Positions 9,019 through 17,865 are shown, numbered from the stretch's first letter. The stretch: DNA of 46,672 nt from an uncultured Saccharofermentans sp. (GCA_905234715.1 CAJOJI010000002.1:1-46672); one strand, 5' to 3'. Translations and numbers: made by a program. The notes: generated from the letters alone by a model not told the origin.

Positions 9019-9053
9019 AAAAGAGGCAGTGCCTTTATTCCAAACACCGCCTC
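9019..9053 (-). terminator. Terminator after rpmF
   Basis: On the minus strand GAGGCGGTGTTT pairs with AAGGCACTGCCTC (about 12 bp with three G-T pairs) around an A/G-rich loop, followed by TTTTATT. It probably ends the long operon that finishes with rpmF. Confidence 0.75.
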
Positions 9054-9078
9054 GTTAACTAAATACTTCTTATTTATC

Positions 9079-9264
9079 TCAGATCTCTTCGTCGACTTTG
9101 ATAACCTGTTTACCGTCCAGGTAACCGCAGTTCTTGCAGACCGTGCGGCGAAGCATCTTAGCATGACACTGGGGACATTCAACGAGACCCGGCATGTTAA
9201 GTTTCCATGCGCTTCTGTGACGTGCAGTCCTTGCCTTCGACCATTTACGCTTCGGATGTGCCAT
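9079..9264 (-). CDS. rpmF: 50S ribosomal protein L32 (zinc-binding form)
   Basis: The 61-residue product starts MAHPKRKWSKARTARHRS, the usual basic L32 opening, and carries a four-Cys zinc ribbon (Cys 30, 33, 43, 46). This is the zinc-dependent (C+) form; bacteria under zinc limitation often keep a second form without the Cys. The ribosome site AGAGGTG lies seven bases before ATG. It follows the DUF1934 gene by 44 bp and is followed by a terminator. Confidence 0.96.
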   Translation of the reverse strand: MAHPKRKWSKARTARHRSAWKLNMPGLVECPQCHAKMLRRTVCKNCGYLDGKQVIKVDEEI

Positions 9265-9308
9265 TCATCTTCACCTCTTTCTTTTCACAAATGCTTGAAG
9301 ATAATACC

Positions 9309-9740
9309 TTATATTTCTGCTTTTTGCAAGAGCCTTTTTATCGAAAAGATATTCCTTATCGGTTCACCGCTGTCAGGATCGAGCGTATAACTGATCTCAG
9401 CGCCGTCTACAAGGCCCCCCGGGAAGTTAATATATTCGGTATCGATCTCTACGTCAATCGGCCCGAAAGACGTGAGCATAGAGCTTTTTGTCCTGTTGCC
9501 GACCTCGAAAACCATTCTCGACGTAACGTCTCCGTTGCGGACGACGATCGCCTTGGATTCCTCTTTTATTAAAGTTAATATAAAATGAGTTTCTTTTTCA
9601 TTCTCATTATGTTTTTCGGTCCAGTCATAAATGGTTCTTGTTCCTTCCCTGGAAACAAGGCCCAATGTCTTAAGGGGCTCTGCGTATACTCCCGTCTTGA
9701 TCTCAAACAGGCACTTTTCTTCGTTACTTGCATTATCCAT
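9309..9740 (-). CDS. DUF1934 (YwiB-like) beta-barrel protein
   Basis: The 143-residue protein matches the DUF1934/YwiB family in size and pattern: a small calycin-like beta-barrel with TIYDWTE, FILTLIKEES and MVFEVGNRTKSSMLTSFGPIDVEIDTEYINF. The middle stretch is typical. The start is taken as ATG 9740, which overlaps the murI stop as TGATG and has GAGGTGA seven bases upstream inside murI. A TTG one codon earlier is less likely. The overlap implies translational coupling to murI. The function of the family is unknown. Confidence 0.8.
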   Translation of the reverse strand: MDNASNEEKCLFEIKTGVYAEPLKTLGLVSREGTRTIYDWTEKHNENEKETHFILTLIKEESKAIVVRNGDVTSRMVFEVGNRTKSSMLTSFGPIDVEIDTEYINFPGGLVDGAEISYTLDPDSGEPIRNIFSIKRLLQKAEI

Positions 9741-10579
9741 CAAACGGTCACCTCATATTTATCAGTAGAAAAATGTTTTGTTCCTGAAGGCAGGCCTTCG
9801 CCCAGGAAAGGAGCTGCCACCTGCTCAAAGAGCTCAGGCTCGTCACTTGTATAGAATTCCCTTACGGGATTGCTGTTGCCTTCAGAAGCTGTTCCCTCGC
9901 GGCTCAAAAGGTCCTTTACGACCTGCGCCGTAGCTTCTCCCGTATTTACGAGAACAACATTGTCGCCCATTACTTCTTTAATAACCTTAGTAAGCAGAGG
10001 ATAGTGCGTACACGCCATGACGAGCGTATCGACACCTGCTTCCTTTAAGGGCTTCAAATATTCCTCGGCTGTAAGTCTCGTAACTTCGGTATCCCACCAG
10101 CCTTCTTCGGCAAGGGATACGAACAGCGGGCAGGCCTGCTGGAAGATCTCGATGTCTTTCATTCCAAGCTCTTCTGCCCTTTTCTCAACCGCATCTTTAT
10201 ATACGCCCGTGGATACTGTTCCTTTTGTGGCTATAATGCCTATCTTGCCGTTCTTTGTGGACCTGCAGGCCACATCGGCACCCGGGGTAACCACTTCAAC
10301 GACCGGCACATTGGCTCTCTTCTTCAGTTCTTCATAAGCGTAAGCACTTGCAGTGTTGCAGGCGATTACGATCATCTTGACGTCCTTTGTCTCAAGGAAC
10401 TTAAGATTCTGAAGCGAATAACGGATTACCGTGCTTCTGGACTTGGTACCGTAAGGAGTCCTTGAATTGTCACCGAAATAAATAGTGCTCTCTCCGGGCA
10501 CTGTTTTCCATATCTCTCTTAGGACCGTAAGTCCTCCGATACCTGAATCGAAAATTCCGATTGGTCTGTTATCAGTCAT
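9740..10579 (-). CDS. murI: Glutamate racemase
   Basis: This 279-residue enzyme interconverts L- and D-glutamate for peptidoglycan synthesis. The N-terminal IGIFDSGIGGLTVL, the first catalytic Cys (C74 in VIACNTAS) and the second (C190 in VMACTHYPLL) are all present. Substrate-binding YFGDNSRTPYG is intact. The ribosome site GGGGAG lies nine bases before ATG 10579. It sits 15 bp after the RluA-type gene and overlaps the next gene, consistent with one operon. Confidence 0.95.
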   Translation of the reverse strand: MTDNRPIGIFDSGIGGLTVLREIWKTVPGESTIYFGDNSRTPYGTKSRSTVIRYSLQNLKFLETKDVKMIVIACNTASAYAYEELKKRANVPVVEVVTPGADVACRSTKNGKIGIIATKGTVSTGVYKDAVEKRAEELGMKDIEIFQQACPLFVSLAEEGWWDTEVTRLTAEEYLKPLKEAGVDTLVMACTHYPLLTKVIKEVMGDNVVLVNTGEATAQVVKDLLSREGTASEGNSNPVREFYTSDEPELFEQVAAPFLGEGLPSGTKHFSTDKYEVTV

Positions 10580-10594
10580 TTATTAATTCTCCCC

Positions 10595-11578
10595 TTATTT
10601 AAGGCGGACATTATAATCTGGTCCTATTTTAAAGGTTTTGCCGGACACGTCAACGTGCATGTTGTTTTTGGGGACCTTGCCGAACATGATCTGGCAGCTG
10701 AACAGCTGCTGGCATTTTACCTTCTTGCCGTCCTTTGTCTCAAAGTGCATGTTGACCTTGTTCCTGCCGTAATTTCCGTCGCCCAAAACGGGATGTCCCA
10801 GATGGGCGAACTGTGCCCTGATCTGATGCGTCCTGCCGGTAACGAGCTCTAATTCCAGATCTGATACGCTCTCGCCGTCAGGTCCGGCATCCTTAAAGGT
10901 CTTGAGGATCCTGTACTTTGTTGCAATATCAAGGTCTCCGGGCTGCTTTTCGTCGTGAATGTAGACTTTGCCCTGCTTGGTCTTTTCGAGATAGCCCTTA
11001 ACTTCCTTATAAATGGTTCCGTCCTCACCTACGGCCGGATCTCCCACATCGGGCTCGCCGAGCACGAGCGCGCGGTATCTCTTAACAACAAGATTATTCT
11101 TAAAAAGCTCAACGCAGTCAGCCAAAGCCTGCTTGTTCTTTGCGATGAGGACGAGGCCTCCCGTATTCATATCGATCCTGTGACAGAGCTCTGCTTCCCT
11201 GAATTTGGTGGTATTGCGGATCTGGTCGATAAGCGTGTCTTCAATGTCACTCTTTCCCGAATGGACCGCGATTCCCTGTGATTTATTTACGATGAGAAGT
11301 CCCTTTGTCTCGGCTACTATCTCAAACATCTTCTCCTGGGGCTTAGCCTTGGGGGCAGTTTTCGATGCGCCGTCGAAAAGTTCATCCGGAAGCCATATCT
11401 CTACGACATTACCTTCTTTTACGGCGATGTCTTTATTGACCTTTTTGCCGTCGATCCTGATGTCACGGCGCTTGAGCGCATGGAACAGATCAGCCGGTTT
11501 AAGCTGGGGATATGCTTCCTGGCAGGCCTTTACGACATGAAGTCCGTCCTGGGATCTTGTTACTTTAAATTCACGCAT
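10595..11578 (-). CDS. RluA-family 23S rRNA pseudouridine synthase
   Basis: The 327-residue protein has an N-terminal S4 RNA-binding domain (about 14-75; LFHALKRRDIRIDGKKVN) and the RluA catalytic domain. The active-site Asp lies in HRIDMNTGGLVLIAK (about 136-150), a variant of the usual HRLDxxTSG. VTGRTHQIRAQFAHLGHPVLGDGNYG marks the C-terminal part. RluA/C/D-type enzymes make pseudouridine in 23S rRNA or tRNA; the target site cannot be told here. Its ATG overlaps the end of the CPBP gene by eight bases, with GAGG six bases upstream. Confidence 0.92.
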   Translation of the reverse strand: MREFKVTRSQDGLHVVKACQEAYPQLKPADLFHALKRRDIRIDGKKVNKDIAVKEGNVVEIWLPDELFDGASKTAPKAKPQEKMFEIVAETKGLLIVNKSQGIAVHSGKSDIEDTLIDQIRNTTKFREAELCHRIDMNTGGLVLIAKNKQALADCVELFKNNLVVKRYRALVLGEPDVGDPAVGEDGTIYKEVKGYLEKTKQGKVYIHDEKQPGDLDIATKYRILKTFKDAGPDGESVSDLELELVTGRTHQIRAQFAHLGHPVLGDGNYGRNKVNMHFETKDGKKVKCQQLFSCQIMFGKVPKNNMHVDVSGKTFKIGPDYNVRLK

Positions 11579-12719
11579 TTAGTGCCTCTTCCGTTTTATT
11601 CTTCTTTTCTTTATATTCCTTTGCGAAAATGAACAGGCAGAAGACTACGAGATCGATAACAAGGATCTCCAAAAGCTGCATCCATGTAACTGACTGGTCC
11701 TGGAGGACGTCTGCCGACAAAGCACCTGATAAGATCGGAATAAGATTATTATTCAAGAAGTGCATGGCAACGCAGACCCAGATATTGTTAGTCTTAAAAT
11801 ATGCGAATCCGAAGAAGATGCCTATCGAAACGCATGTGATTATCTGCCCAACGATCATCTGCGGAATTGAATCTTTGGTATAGAACATCGTATCGACAGG
11901 AAGATGCCACAATCCCCATACAACGCCCAGAAGAATGACACCTGCTTTCATTCCGAACTTCTTCTGCATAACAGGCTGGAGGAAGTATCTCCATCCGTAT
12001 TCCTCACCGAAGAAAGCAACTATCGTCAAAGGATAATTGAGCGGAAGGCTTACCACGCTGAGATAGAACAGGGGCTGCTTAAACAGCAATGCATACTCTG
12101 AAAAGAACTCAGACAGATTGTTGTTTGCAAGGCCCTCAATGATGACGGGCAAGAATACTCTCGGAATATAAAGAGCAACATACAGCAATACAAGCAATAT
12201 GCCCATACGCCCGTTGTTCCTTGAAAGACCTGCGAACTTGCGTCTCTCCCTGCCTGCAACAAAATATCCGATCCACATAAGGACAGATGCGATGATGAGG
12301 ACATACTGTCCGGCCATATAATAAAGTGTTGAGAGATTGATCGTGGTAGAGGCTCCCGTAAGTTCCGCGGAATCACCGCTTACGCCCAGAAAAGATGCAA
12401 GGTCAACGACATCATCAGGTCCGAAGGGATTTGCAACTACGCTGAGCAATCCCAAAACGAGCTGGATCACATAATTAATGACGACAACCGTCATGAAAAA
12501 CTTCGGAACACGCTTCTCGCCTTTATAAAACAGAAGGAATCCCAAAGCGACACCTGCAGCAGGCGAACACATCTGGGCATCTACTATCTGGGTAAGATCG
12601 TAACCATGCTGCTTTCCGATATACATCGGGATCATCATGAGATATGTGATTCCGTATGCGATCGCGATAAACAAGATCAGCCGTTTCTTATTGAGTGTTT
12701 TTTCCTCTAAAGATTCCAT
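11571..12719 (-). CDS. CPBP family intramembrane metalloprotease
   Basis: This is an integral membrane protein of 382 residues with about nine hydrophobic segments. The CPBP (Abi) motifs are present in order: EEYGWRYFLQP (the EExxxR motif), WGLWHLP and the later HFLNNN. In this family these form the intramembrane metalloprotease site (compare Rce1). The start is set at ATG 12719, which has GGGGAG exactly six bases upstream. An ATG seven codons earlier has no ribosome site. Substrates are unknown; relatives act in prenyl-protein processing or bacteriocin immunity. It overlaps the next gene by eight bases. Confidence 0.85.
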   Translation of the reverse strand: MESLEEKTLNKKRLILFIAIAYGITYLMMIPMYIGKQHGYDLTQIVDAQMCSPAAGVALGFLLFYKGEKRVPKFFMTVVVINYVIQLVLGLLSVVANPFGPDDVVDLASFLGVSGDSAELTGASTTINLSTLYYMAGQYVLIIASVLMWIGYFVAGRERRKFAGLSRNNGRMGILLVLLYVALYIPRVFLPVIIEGLANNNLSEFFSEYALLFKQPLFYLSVVSLPLNYPLTIVAFFGEEYGWRYFLQPVMQKKFGMKAGVILLGVVWGLWHLPVDTMFYTKDSIPQMIVGQIITCVSIGIFFGFAYFKTNNIWVCVAMHFLNNNLIPILSGALSADVLQDQSVTWMQLLEILVIDLVVFCLFIFAKEYKEKKNKTEEALNA

Positions 12720-12784
12720 AATATTCTCCCCATATGCCATATCATAGTTGAATGATATTTTACCACAAAGGAGAACTGTAAACT

Positions 12785-13642
12785 TTAACCCTTGGGGATG
12801 GGCAGCAGGCTCCTTGTACCGGCCTTATACTCGGCATATCCGGGCTTTGCAGACTGTCTTTTATCAGCAAGCGGAATACTTACGGTAAAGAACAAAATCG
12901 TGTTGGCCACAGCACCTGCAGCAAGCCACCAGTGTGAAGGCATTACAGATACGGCCTGTATTGCAATCCCCCACCACATCAGGATCTCGCCAAGATAATT
13001 TGGGTGTCTTGCATACTTCCAAAGACCCGTGCGTATAAGTCCGTGCTGGCCGCTCTTTCTGTATTTCTGCATCTGTGTATCTGCAACGAGCTGAAGCGTT
13101 GCCGCACCGACGCAGACAACCATACCTATAAAGCTTCCTATATTCGCCCTGAGTTCCTGCCTTATCACGAAAACTGCAGGAAGTGTAGTCAGATAAACTA
13201 TGAGAGTAGGCACCATATGAATTCCGGTAAAGTTGATGAAAGGATATAACCTGCCGGTCTCATTTTCGAATTTTGTATAGCGCCAGTCCTGATGGTTAAG
13301 GCCTCCGAATACGTATGCCCAGTTACCCGTAAGTCTTATTCCCCAATAAACGATGGATATGATGAGCAGAAGAGTTGCCGGCGTGATATTTGATGTCAGT
13401 GCATACCCCGCAATTATCACTGTGGGCTGGAAACTCCAGTAAGGATCGTATACGGAAGCATTTTTGAATATCACGCTGAACACGAAAACAAATATTGTTG
13501 CAGCAACATCAGCTATCAGAAGTCTTATCCAGAACAAGAGCGGCAGTGCCATATAAACCGCCACGCCTAAAGCCGCAGCCAGAACATAGATGACCGTTAT
13601 TACCAGAATGCTTTTTGATTTGCTGTTCTTAATGGAATCCAT
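12785..13642 (-). CDS. DUF1295 membrane protein (steroid 5-alpha-reductase-like)
   Basis: The 285-residue membrane protein carries the C-terminal motif RTGLWKYARHPNYLGEILMWWG typical of DUF1295 and of the isoprenylcysteine methyltransferase / steroid reductase fold, and ends KPGYAEYKAGTRSLLPIPKG. Helices fill most of residues 10-250. Members probably act on lipid substrates with a nicotinamide or SAM cofactor, but no reaction is established for this branch. The ATG follows the surE stop after six bases (TAATAA) with no clear ribosome site, so it may rely on coupling to surE translation. Confidence 0.85.
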   Translation of the reverse strand: MDSIKNSKSKSILVITVIYVLAAALGVAVYMALPLLFWIRLLIADVAATIFVFVFSVIFKNASVYDPYWSFQPTVIIAGYALTSNITPATLLLIISIVYWGIRLTGNWAYVFGGLNHQDWRYTKFENETGRLYPFINFTGIHMVPTLIVYLTTLPAVFVIRQELRANIGSFIGMVVCVGAATLQLVADTQMQKYRKSGQHGLIRTGLWKYARHPNYLGEILMWWGIAIQAVSVMPSHWWLAAGAVANTILFFTVSIPLADKRQSAKPGYAEYKAGTRSLLPIPKG

Positions 13643-13648
13643 TTATTA

Positions 13649-14362
13649 TCAGCAGTAATTTCTTACTGTACCGACAGACACGTAATTGCCGGTTATCGCG
13701 GCAAGATCAGTCCCTTCAGCGCCCTTCCATTCCGGAATGAGATCCACCTGATAAATGGTCTTGTTTCCTTCTTTTCCTATCTCTTTATAAGAGCCTGTAA
13801 AGAATGATTCCTGTGAGATCGTGCAGCCGTATTTAACGCCCTTGCACTCTTCAACAGTGCAGCCGGGAAAATTGACATTCCATATCTCGTTATCTCCCAA
13901 AGGCTTATCGATAAGTTCGGATGCAAGCTGCTCTATGTACTTATCCGTAACTTCGTGGGTACCGATGTGATTCTCCGAAAAAGCAATGGTATGGATCTTC
14001 TGGTTTGCAGCTTCAAGGGCAGCGCCGACAGTTGCAGAATACTGGATGCCTGACGCGATGTTATAACCTTTATTGATTCCGGTAAAGACCAGGTCGGGTC
14101 TGCCGGGCACAATGGTAGTGATACCGAAAGAAACACAGTCAGAAGGAGTTCCGGTAGTAGTAAATGCATGAACGCCTTCTACGGGGAAATCCACTTCCCA
14201 TACCTTGAGCGGCTCCCAGAAGTTTGCCGCATGGGACATCGAACTGAACTGTCTGCACGGAGCGACAACCCATACTTCACCGAATTTTTTTGCCAAAGCA
14301 GAAAGCCTTGCAAGTGCTTCGGAATCTATGCCGTCATCGTTGGATACCAATATCTTTCTCAT
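13649..14362 (-). CDS. surE: 5'-nucleotidase SurE (survival protein)
   Basis: SurE is a metal-dependent phosphatase of nucleoside monophosphates and short polyphosphates. The metal-binding start ILVSNDDGIDSEALARL, the VVAPCRQFSSMSHA loop, GTPSDCVSFGI and DLVFTGINKGYN are present. The start is placed at ATG 14362 because AGGGTGA lies seven bases upstream; the earlier ATG 14368 is almost on top of that site. This gives 237 residues, slightly short of E. coli SurE. It follows the nitroreductase gene by 18 bp. Confidence 0.93.
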   Translation of the reverse strand: MRKILVSNDDGIDSEALARLSALAKKFGEVWVVAPCRQFSSMSHAANFWEPLKVWEVDFPVEGVHAFTTTGTPSDCVSFGITTIVPGRPDLVFTGINKGYNIASGIQYSATVGAALEAANQKIHTIAFSENHIGTHEVTDKYIEQLASELIDKPLGDNEIWNVNFPGCTVEECKGVKYGCTISQESFFTGSYKEIGKEGNKTIYQVDLIPEWKGAEGTDLAAITGNYVSVGTVRNYC

Positions 14363-14380
14363 CTGCATATCACCCTGAAA

Positions 14381-15148
14381 TTATTTAAGCTTATATACCG
14401 CATTGAGGTTCAGACGGTTGAAGTTTCCGTCATCCGGAGTCAATGTTCTTTCAAATGATATACCCTGATGTTCAAGACATATATCAAGAAACAACATAAA
14501 AATACCTATATCAATGCTTCCGAAATAAGCGAGTCTGAAAGGCGGGATAATGCCATGCTTTCCGGGACGTCTGTAGCGGTATACGTCGAGAGTTCCGTCA
14601 CCCTTGTTGACTACTTTCCATGGCTGGATATTGCATGCCGTAGGAGTAAGTCTTACAACTTCCGTAACTCCTTCTATCGCATCTCCTTCCCAGAATTCTT
14701 CCACGGGGACACGGATAAATGTCGAGAGGTCGCCCGGAGTACGGAATTTGGAATCGTCGTCGATCTTGCGGATGGCCATCATGATGACGTACTCAAGGCC
14801 CTGGTATCTGCGTTCTTTGGTCCTGCCTACGCCGAACCACAAAGGTCCTATTCCCTTTCCCGTCAGATAGAGATCGAGCTGCTCTCCGATATAACCTATG
14901 TTCTGAAGGTATCCCGGCTTCTTTTCGCTATAGATGAGAATGCAGTATTCCTCGCCTCTGTTGCAGCTCGTCTGTGAACCAGGAACTATCTTTATCTTAG
15001 TATTTATGCCTTCGAAAAGAGGAGTGAACTTATACCACATCTCTTCTATCTCATTAAGCTCTTCCTGACTGATCTTCTTGCCGTCAGGCTCACCGTATCT
15101 GTGGAAAGATTTACGCTTAAAGATGAGGTCAAAATAAGATTTATCCAT
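14381..15148 (-). CDS. Putative nitroreductase (TM1586-type)
   Basis: The 255-residue protein resembles the double-length nitroreductase family represented by TM1586, in which two halves fold like a flavin-binding nitroreductase. Visible marks are the opening SYFDLIFKRKSFHRYGEPDG (compare the S-x-R stretch of nitroreductases), GIGPLWFG in the middle and LTPTACNIQPWKVV (flavin-contact PS..NxQPW stretch) in the second half. It probably reduces an unknown substrate using FMN and NAD(P)H. AGGGAGGG precedes the start. It is the first gene of the long minus-strand operon. Confidence 0.8.
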   Translation of the reverse strand: MDKSYFDLIFKRKSFHRYGEPDGKKISQEELNEIEEMWYKFTPLFEGINTKIKIVPGSQTSCNRGEEYCILIYSEKKPGYLQNIGYIGEQLDLYLTGKGIGPLWFGVGRTKERRYQGLEYVIMMAIRKIDDDSKFRTPGDLSTFIRVPVEEFWEGDAIEGVTEVVRLTPTACNIQPWKVVNKGDGTLDVYRYRRPGKHGIIPPFRLAYFGSIDIGIFMLFLDICLEHQGISFERTLTPDDGNFNRLNLNAVYKLK

Positions 15149-15180
15149 GAGATGCCCTCCCTGTCATTGCTCCGCTAATT

Positions 15181-15189
15181 ATTCTAACA
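15181..15189 (-). promoter_or_regulatory. Extended -10 promoter for the nitroreductase-surE operon
   Basis: The minus strand has TGTTAGAAT about 33 bp before the nitroreductase ATG. It matches TGn plus a near-consensus -10. No good -35 is seen at the right distance. Confidence 0.45.
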
Positions 15190-15250
15190 TAAGAAATCTG
15201 TCCAAAAGGGAATTACACTATCAAACCGATAAAGCATTCCGGCCGGAGAG

Positions 15251-15360
15251 TACGCATTTCATACAGTAAACACAGTGATTTACTGTACGATTTACGTATT
15301 TCTTTTTGAAAATACGTATTCCGTACAGTAATCGCTTCGTTTTACTGTACATTTTACGTA
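15251..15360. repeat. Paired 48-bp palindromes (copy A)
   Basis: Two imperfect palindromes of 48 bp each (15251-15298 and 15313-15360) are separated by 14 bp. Each has arms reading about TACGTATTTCGTACAGTAAA and its complement around an eight- to ten-base centre. The same pair with the same spacing occurs at 44114-44223. No coding frame fits. The region 15149-15448 otherwise holds only a promoter (15181-15189) and a terminator (15391-15420). Confidence 0.85.
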
Positions 15361-15390
15361 CGATTCGAAAATGTGGCTTTGAAATACATC

Positions 15391-15420
15391 AAAAAGGCTG
15401 CCTCATTATGAGACAGCCTT
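15391..15420 (-). terminator. Terminator of the GH9 gene
   Basis: On the minus strand AAGGCTGTCTCA pairs with TGAGGCAGCCTT (12 bp, one G-T pair) around a three-base loop and is followed by a T run. It lies 28 bp past the GH9 stop. Confidence 0.9.
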
Positions 15421-15448
15421 AGTCAATTACCTGAATTGTTTTGTCTTA

Positions 15449-17701
15449 TCAGCCCTGGCTCACAACGTAAGCGAAAAGGAATACAACAGGTGAATTCCAG
15501 TAGATCGCAACCTCGTTGAGTGAGTATGCCTGATCGTTATCCGCATAGCAGAGAGCGGGAGCCGTACCTGCGAGAACTGTTTCTGCATAAGGATCTTCAA
15601 GATTCTGGTTAGGACCGCCTGCGATCATACCCGGAACAGCCGCGCCTACAGCCTCTGAAGGTCTGTGGTGAGGAGACTCGGGAGATACAGTGCCGTAACC
15701 TGTAAGGAAGCAGTATCCCGTTCCGTTTGTGCCGAGGAGATAATCGAGCTGTGATCTTGCGATCATGTCGCCCTTGTTATCGCCCTTAACTGCATCATAA
15801 AGGAGGAAATACATACCGTTGTTTGCAATGGTCATGTTGCTTCCCCAAGGATATTCCTTAAGTGATGAATGATAGCTGTCAGCAGCAGCTACTGCCTCGA
15901 TACCAGAAAGGCCGCTCATGAAGTTTGTGAGTACTACATCATAGAGTTTACCCTTAGCTTCAGAAGAAAGATAAGCATAAGCAGCGTATGCACCTACACC
16001 CTGCCAGCCGAAATCACCGGCATTGGGAACGCCTGAACCTGCAAGCAGTGCAAATGCATCATCATAAGCAGCATCGCCTGTAGCCTTGAAGAGTTCTGCA
16101 TAAGCCCAGATCCTCTCATCTGTATCCTTCTGGTCTGAATACTCACCTGTATCGATACCGTCAGGATTTACCGCACCCTCGAAATCAGGATGTGCATCAA
16201 GATATGCTGCAGCAAGCTTGGCAGCATCAAGACACTTGGAAGCATACTCGGGATCGATGTCGGCATAAACCTTAGCAGCCATAGCCATGACACCTGCGAA
16301 GTCGCCTGTGGCAGTTGTGGATACAGGGCAAACGATAAGTTCGCCTGTCTCTTCTTCAGGCATTACGAACGCAGGGAAATTAGCGCATGTTACCTTGTGG
16401 TATACACCGCCGTCAGAAGTCTGCATCTTAAACAGCCAGTCAAGCTCAAATCTTACTTCATCAAGAACATCGGGAATGCCGTTGCCTGATTCGGGGATGC
16501 CGAGATCATCGTCAAACGCATCCGGATAGAGTGAATATGCGAGCATGAGGTCTGCGGCAGCCTTAGCGCCGGATACGACATATCTGCCGTAGTCGCCTGC
16601 ATCGTGCCATCCGCCGGAAACATCGATAGTCTCATCTGTGCCGTAAATGGTAGCTTCGCCTGTATGGCACTCGGGATGTGCATAATCGCCTGCGAGATCA
16701 GATGTAAGTTCAACACCGCATCTCTGCAGATAGAACATACGGAGAGTTGCCTTGAAAGCATCGTTGTATACATCAGCAGCTACAGTAAACTCATAGGACT
16801 CCTCGCTGCCTGAAACGACCTTATATGTTCCTGGATCAGTAACGGAAGAGAAATCGAATCTTGCTTCGTCTCTGCCTGTTGCTTCATTATAAGCAGCTGC
16901 ATCAACAGCGCCTTCATAAACAACTGAGCCGGAAGCGCAGTCCACTACTGTTGCCTTATCTGCGATCGCATCACCGTGAAGCACCGCGACCTTATAAGCG
17001 TCAGGAAGATAACCAATCTGGTTAACGTTGATTGCAACAGCGGGTGCGCCTGCAACAGCGCCGGGTACATAGCCCGAATCATCTATACATCTAAGATCAA
17101 CATTATCGTACATAACAGAATGCGCACCATGATCCTCAGCGCCGTCAAACTTGCCCATGTTAAAGCAAAGACGCGGTGCGGGATCACTTTCCTCCTCCAT
17201 AGTAAAAGTGAAATCAAAATGCTGGACTTCAGGAGTAACGTGGAGTGTCTCTAAATGGTAGGGATGATAATCGCTGCCGTTGATCTGGATCCTGTATTCC
17301 ACATCACGCTCTACAGTCGAATAAACATCAAACTGGATCTCATAAACACAATCCTTATAAAGGCTGAAACCGTCATAGAAAATCTGATTTGCCCAGTTTA
17401 CTTTTCCTTCTTGCGTGATATCAAGCTGAAGTTCGCCCTTGCTGTTTACCGAAAGAACACCTTCGCCGCCTTCGAAATAAGTTCCCCATGAGTGCTCTGC
17501 AGAAGCAAAGTCACCGTTTTCGATCATATTGAATCCCATGATCGAATCGGGATCATATGTAGGTTCCGTCTCTTCGCTTGTCTCAGGTACGCTTTCGGAA
17601 TCTGACGGATCGGCAGATTCTGAAGGAGCGGGCTTGGAACATGAAGCTACGCCGATCAGCATGGCACCTGCCAGGATCGCACTTACGATTTTCTTCTTCA
17701 T
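15449..17701 (-). CDS. GH9 cellulase lipoprotein with N-terminal CBM4-like module
   Basis: This 750-residue protein has a lipoprotein signal peptide with the lipid-attached Cys at 21 (GVASC) and an acidic Ser/Glu/Pro linker to about 50. A CBM4/9-like carbohydrate-binding module follows (about 56-208), then an Ig-like CelD_N domain (about 220-310) and the GH9 catalytic domain (about 312-750). Key residues are visible: Asp 367 and 370 in GGWHDAGDYG, His 678/679 in HHRPS, and the acid Glu 730 in SLNEVAIYW. The order CBM4-Ig-GH9 resembles CbhA/CelK exo- and endoglucanases. There is no dockerin or S-layer domain, so it should be anchored in the membrane and act on cellulose or mixed glucans at the cell surface. 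GGAGGG precedes the start. Confidence 0.93.
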   Translation of the reverse strand: MKKKIVSAILAGAMLIGVASCSKPAPSESADPSDSESVPETSEETEPTYDPDSIMGFNMIENGDFASAEHSWGTYFEGGEGVLSVNSKGELQLDITQEGKVNWANQIFYDGFSLYKDCVYEIQFDVYSTVERDVEYRIQINGSDYHPYHLETLHVTPEVQHFDFTFTMEEESDPAPRLCFNMGKFDGAEDHGAHSVMYDNVDLRCIDDSGYVPGAVAGAPAVAINVNQIGYLPDAYKVAVLHGDAIADKATVVDCASGSVVYEGAVDAAAYNEATGRDEARFDFSSVTDPGTYKVVSGSEESYEFTVAADVYNDAFKATLRMFYLQRCGVELTSDLAGDYAHPECHTGEATIYGTDETIDVSGGWHDAGDYGRYVVSGAKAAADLMLAYSLYPDAFDDDLGIPESGNGIPDVLDEVRFELDWLFKMQTSDGGVYHKVTCANFPAFVMPEEETGELIVCPVSTTATGDFAGVMAMAAKVYADIDPEYASKCLDAAKLAAAYLDAHPDFEGAVNPDGIDTGEYSDQKDTDERIWAYAELFKATGDAAYDDAFALLAGSGVPNAGDFGWQGVGAYAAYAYLSSEAKGKLYDVVLTNFMSGLSGIEAVAAADSYHSSLKEYPWGSNMTIANNGMYFLLYDAVKGDNKGDMIARSQLDYLLGTNGTGYCFLTGYGTVSPESPHHRPSEAVGAAVPGMIAGGPNQNLEDPYAETVLAGTAPALCYADNDQAYSLNEVAIYWNSPVVFLFAYVVSQG

Positions 17702-17743
17702 AATAACCCTCCAAACAGCATGGATTTGCTTTAAAACAAAGCG

Positions 17744-17752
17744 ATTATAACA
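17744..17752 (-). promoter_or_regulatory. Extended -10 promoter of the GH9 gene
   Basis: The minus strand reads TGTTATAAT, a perfect TGn-TATAAT, giving a leader of roughly 35 nt. A TTGACT lies too close (11 bp) to be the -35. No operator is obvious. Confidence 0.6.
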
Positions 17753-17818
17753 TCACGGGAAGTCAAATCATATCAAATAGATATTATATGTTTACGTTCA
17801 CTTGCCCATCTTGGGACA

Positions 17819-17862
17819 TAAAACAAAAACCGCAAACGCCGTCTAGGAACGTCTGCGGTTTA
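17819..17862 (-). terminator. Terminator after tRNA-Gln
   Basis: On the minus strand AAACCGCAGACG pairs with CGTTTGCGGTTT (12 bp, one G-T pair), followed by TTTTTGTTTT. It begins four bases after the tRNA CCA end. Confidence 0.9.
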
Positions 17863-17865
17863 TAT

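Noticed and set aside
14468..14977. 169-codon plus-strand open frame
   Set aside because: Antisense to the nitroreductase gene, with composition of a shadow frame.
15251..15360. Repeats considered as a CRISPR array
   Set aside because: Only two units per locus, each itself palindromic, with 14-bp spacers and no cas genes.
15251..15360. Palindromes considered as ends of an insertion sequence
   Set aside because: No transposase frame lies between or near the copies, and no target duplication is seen.
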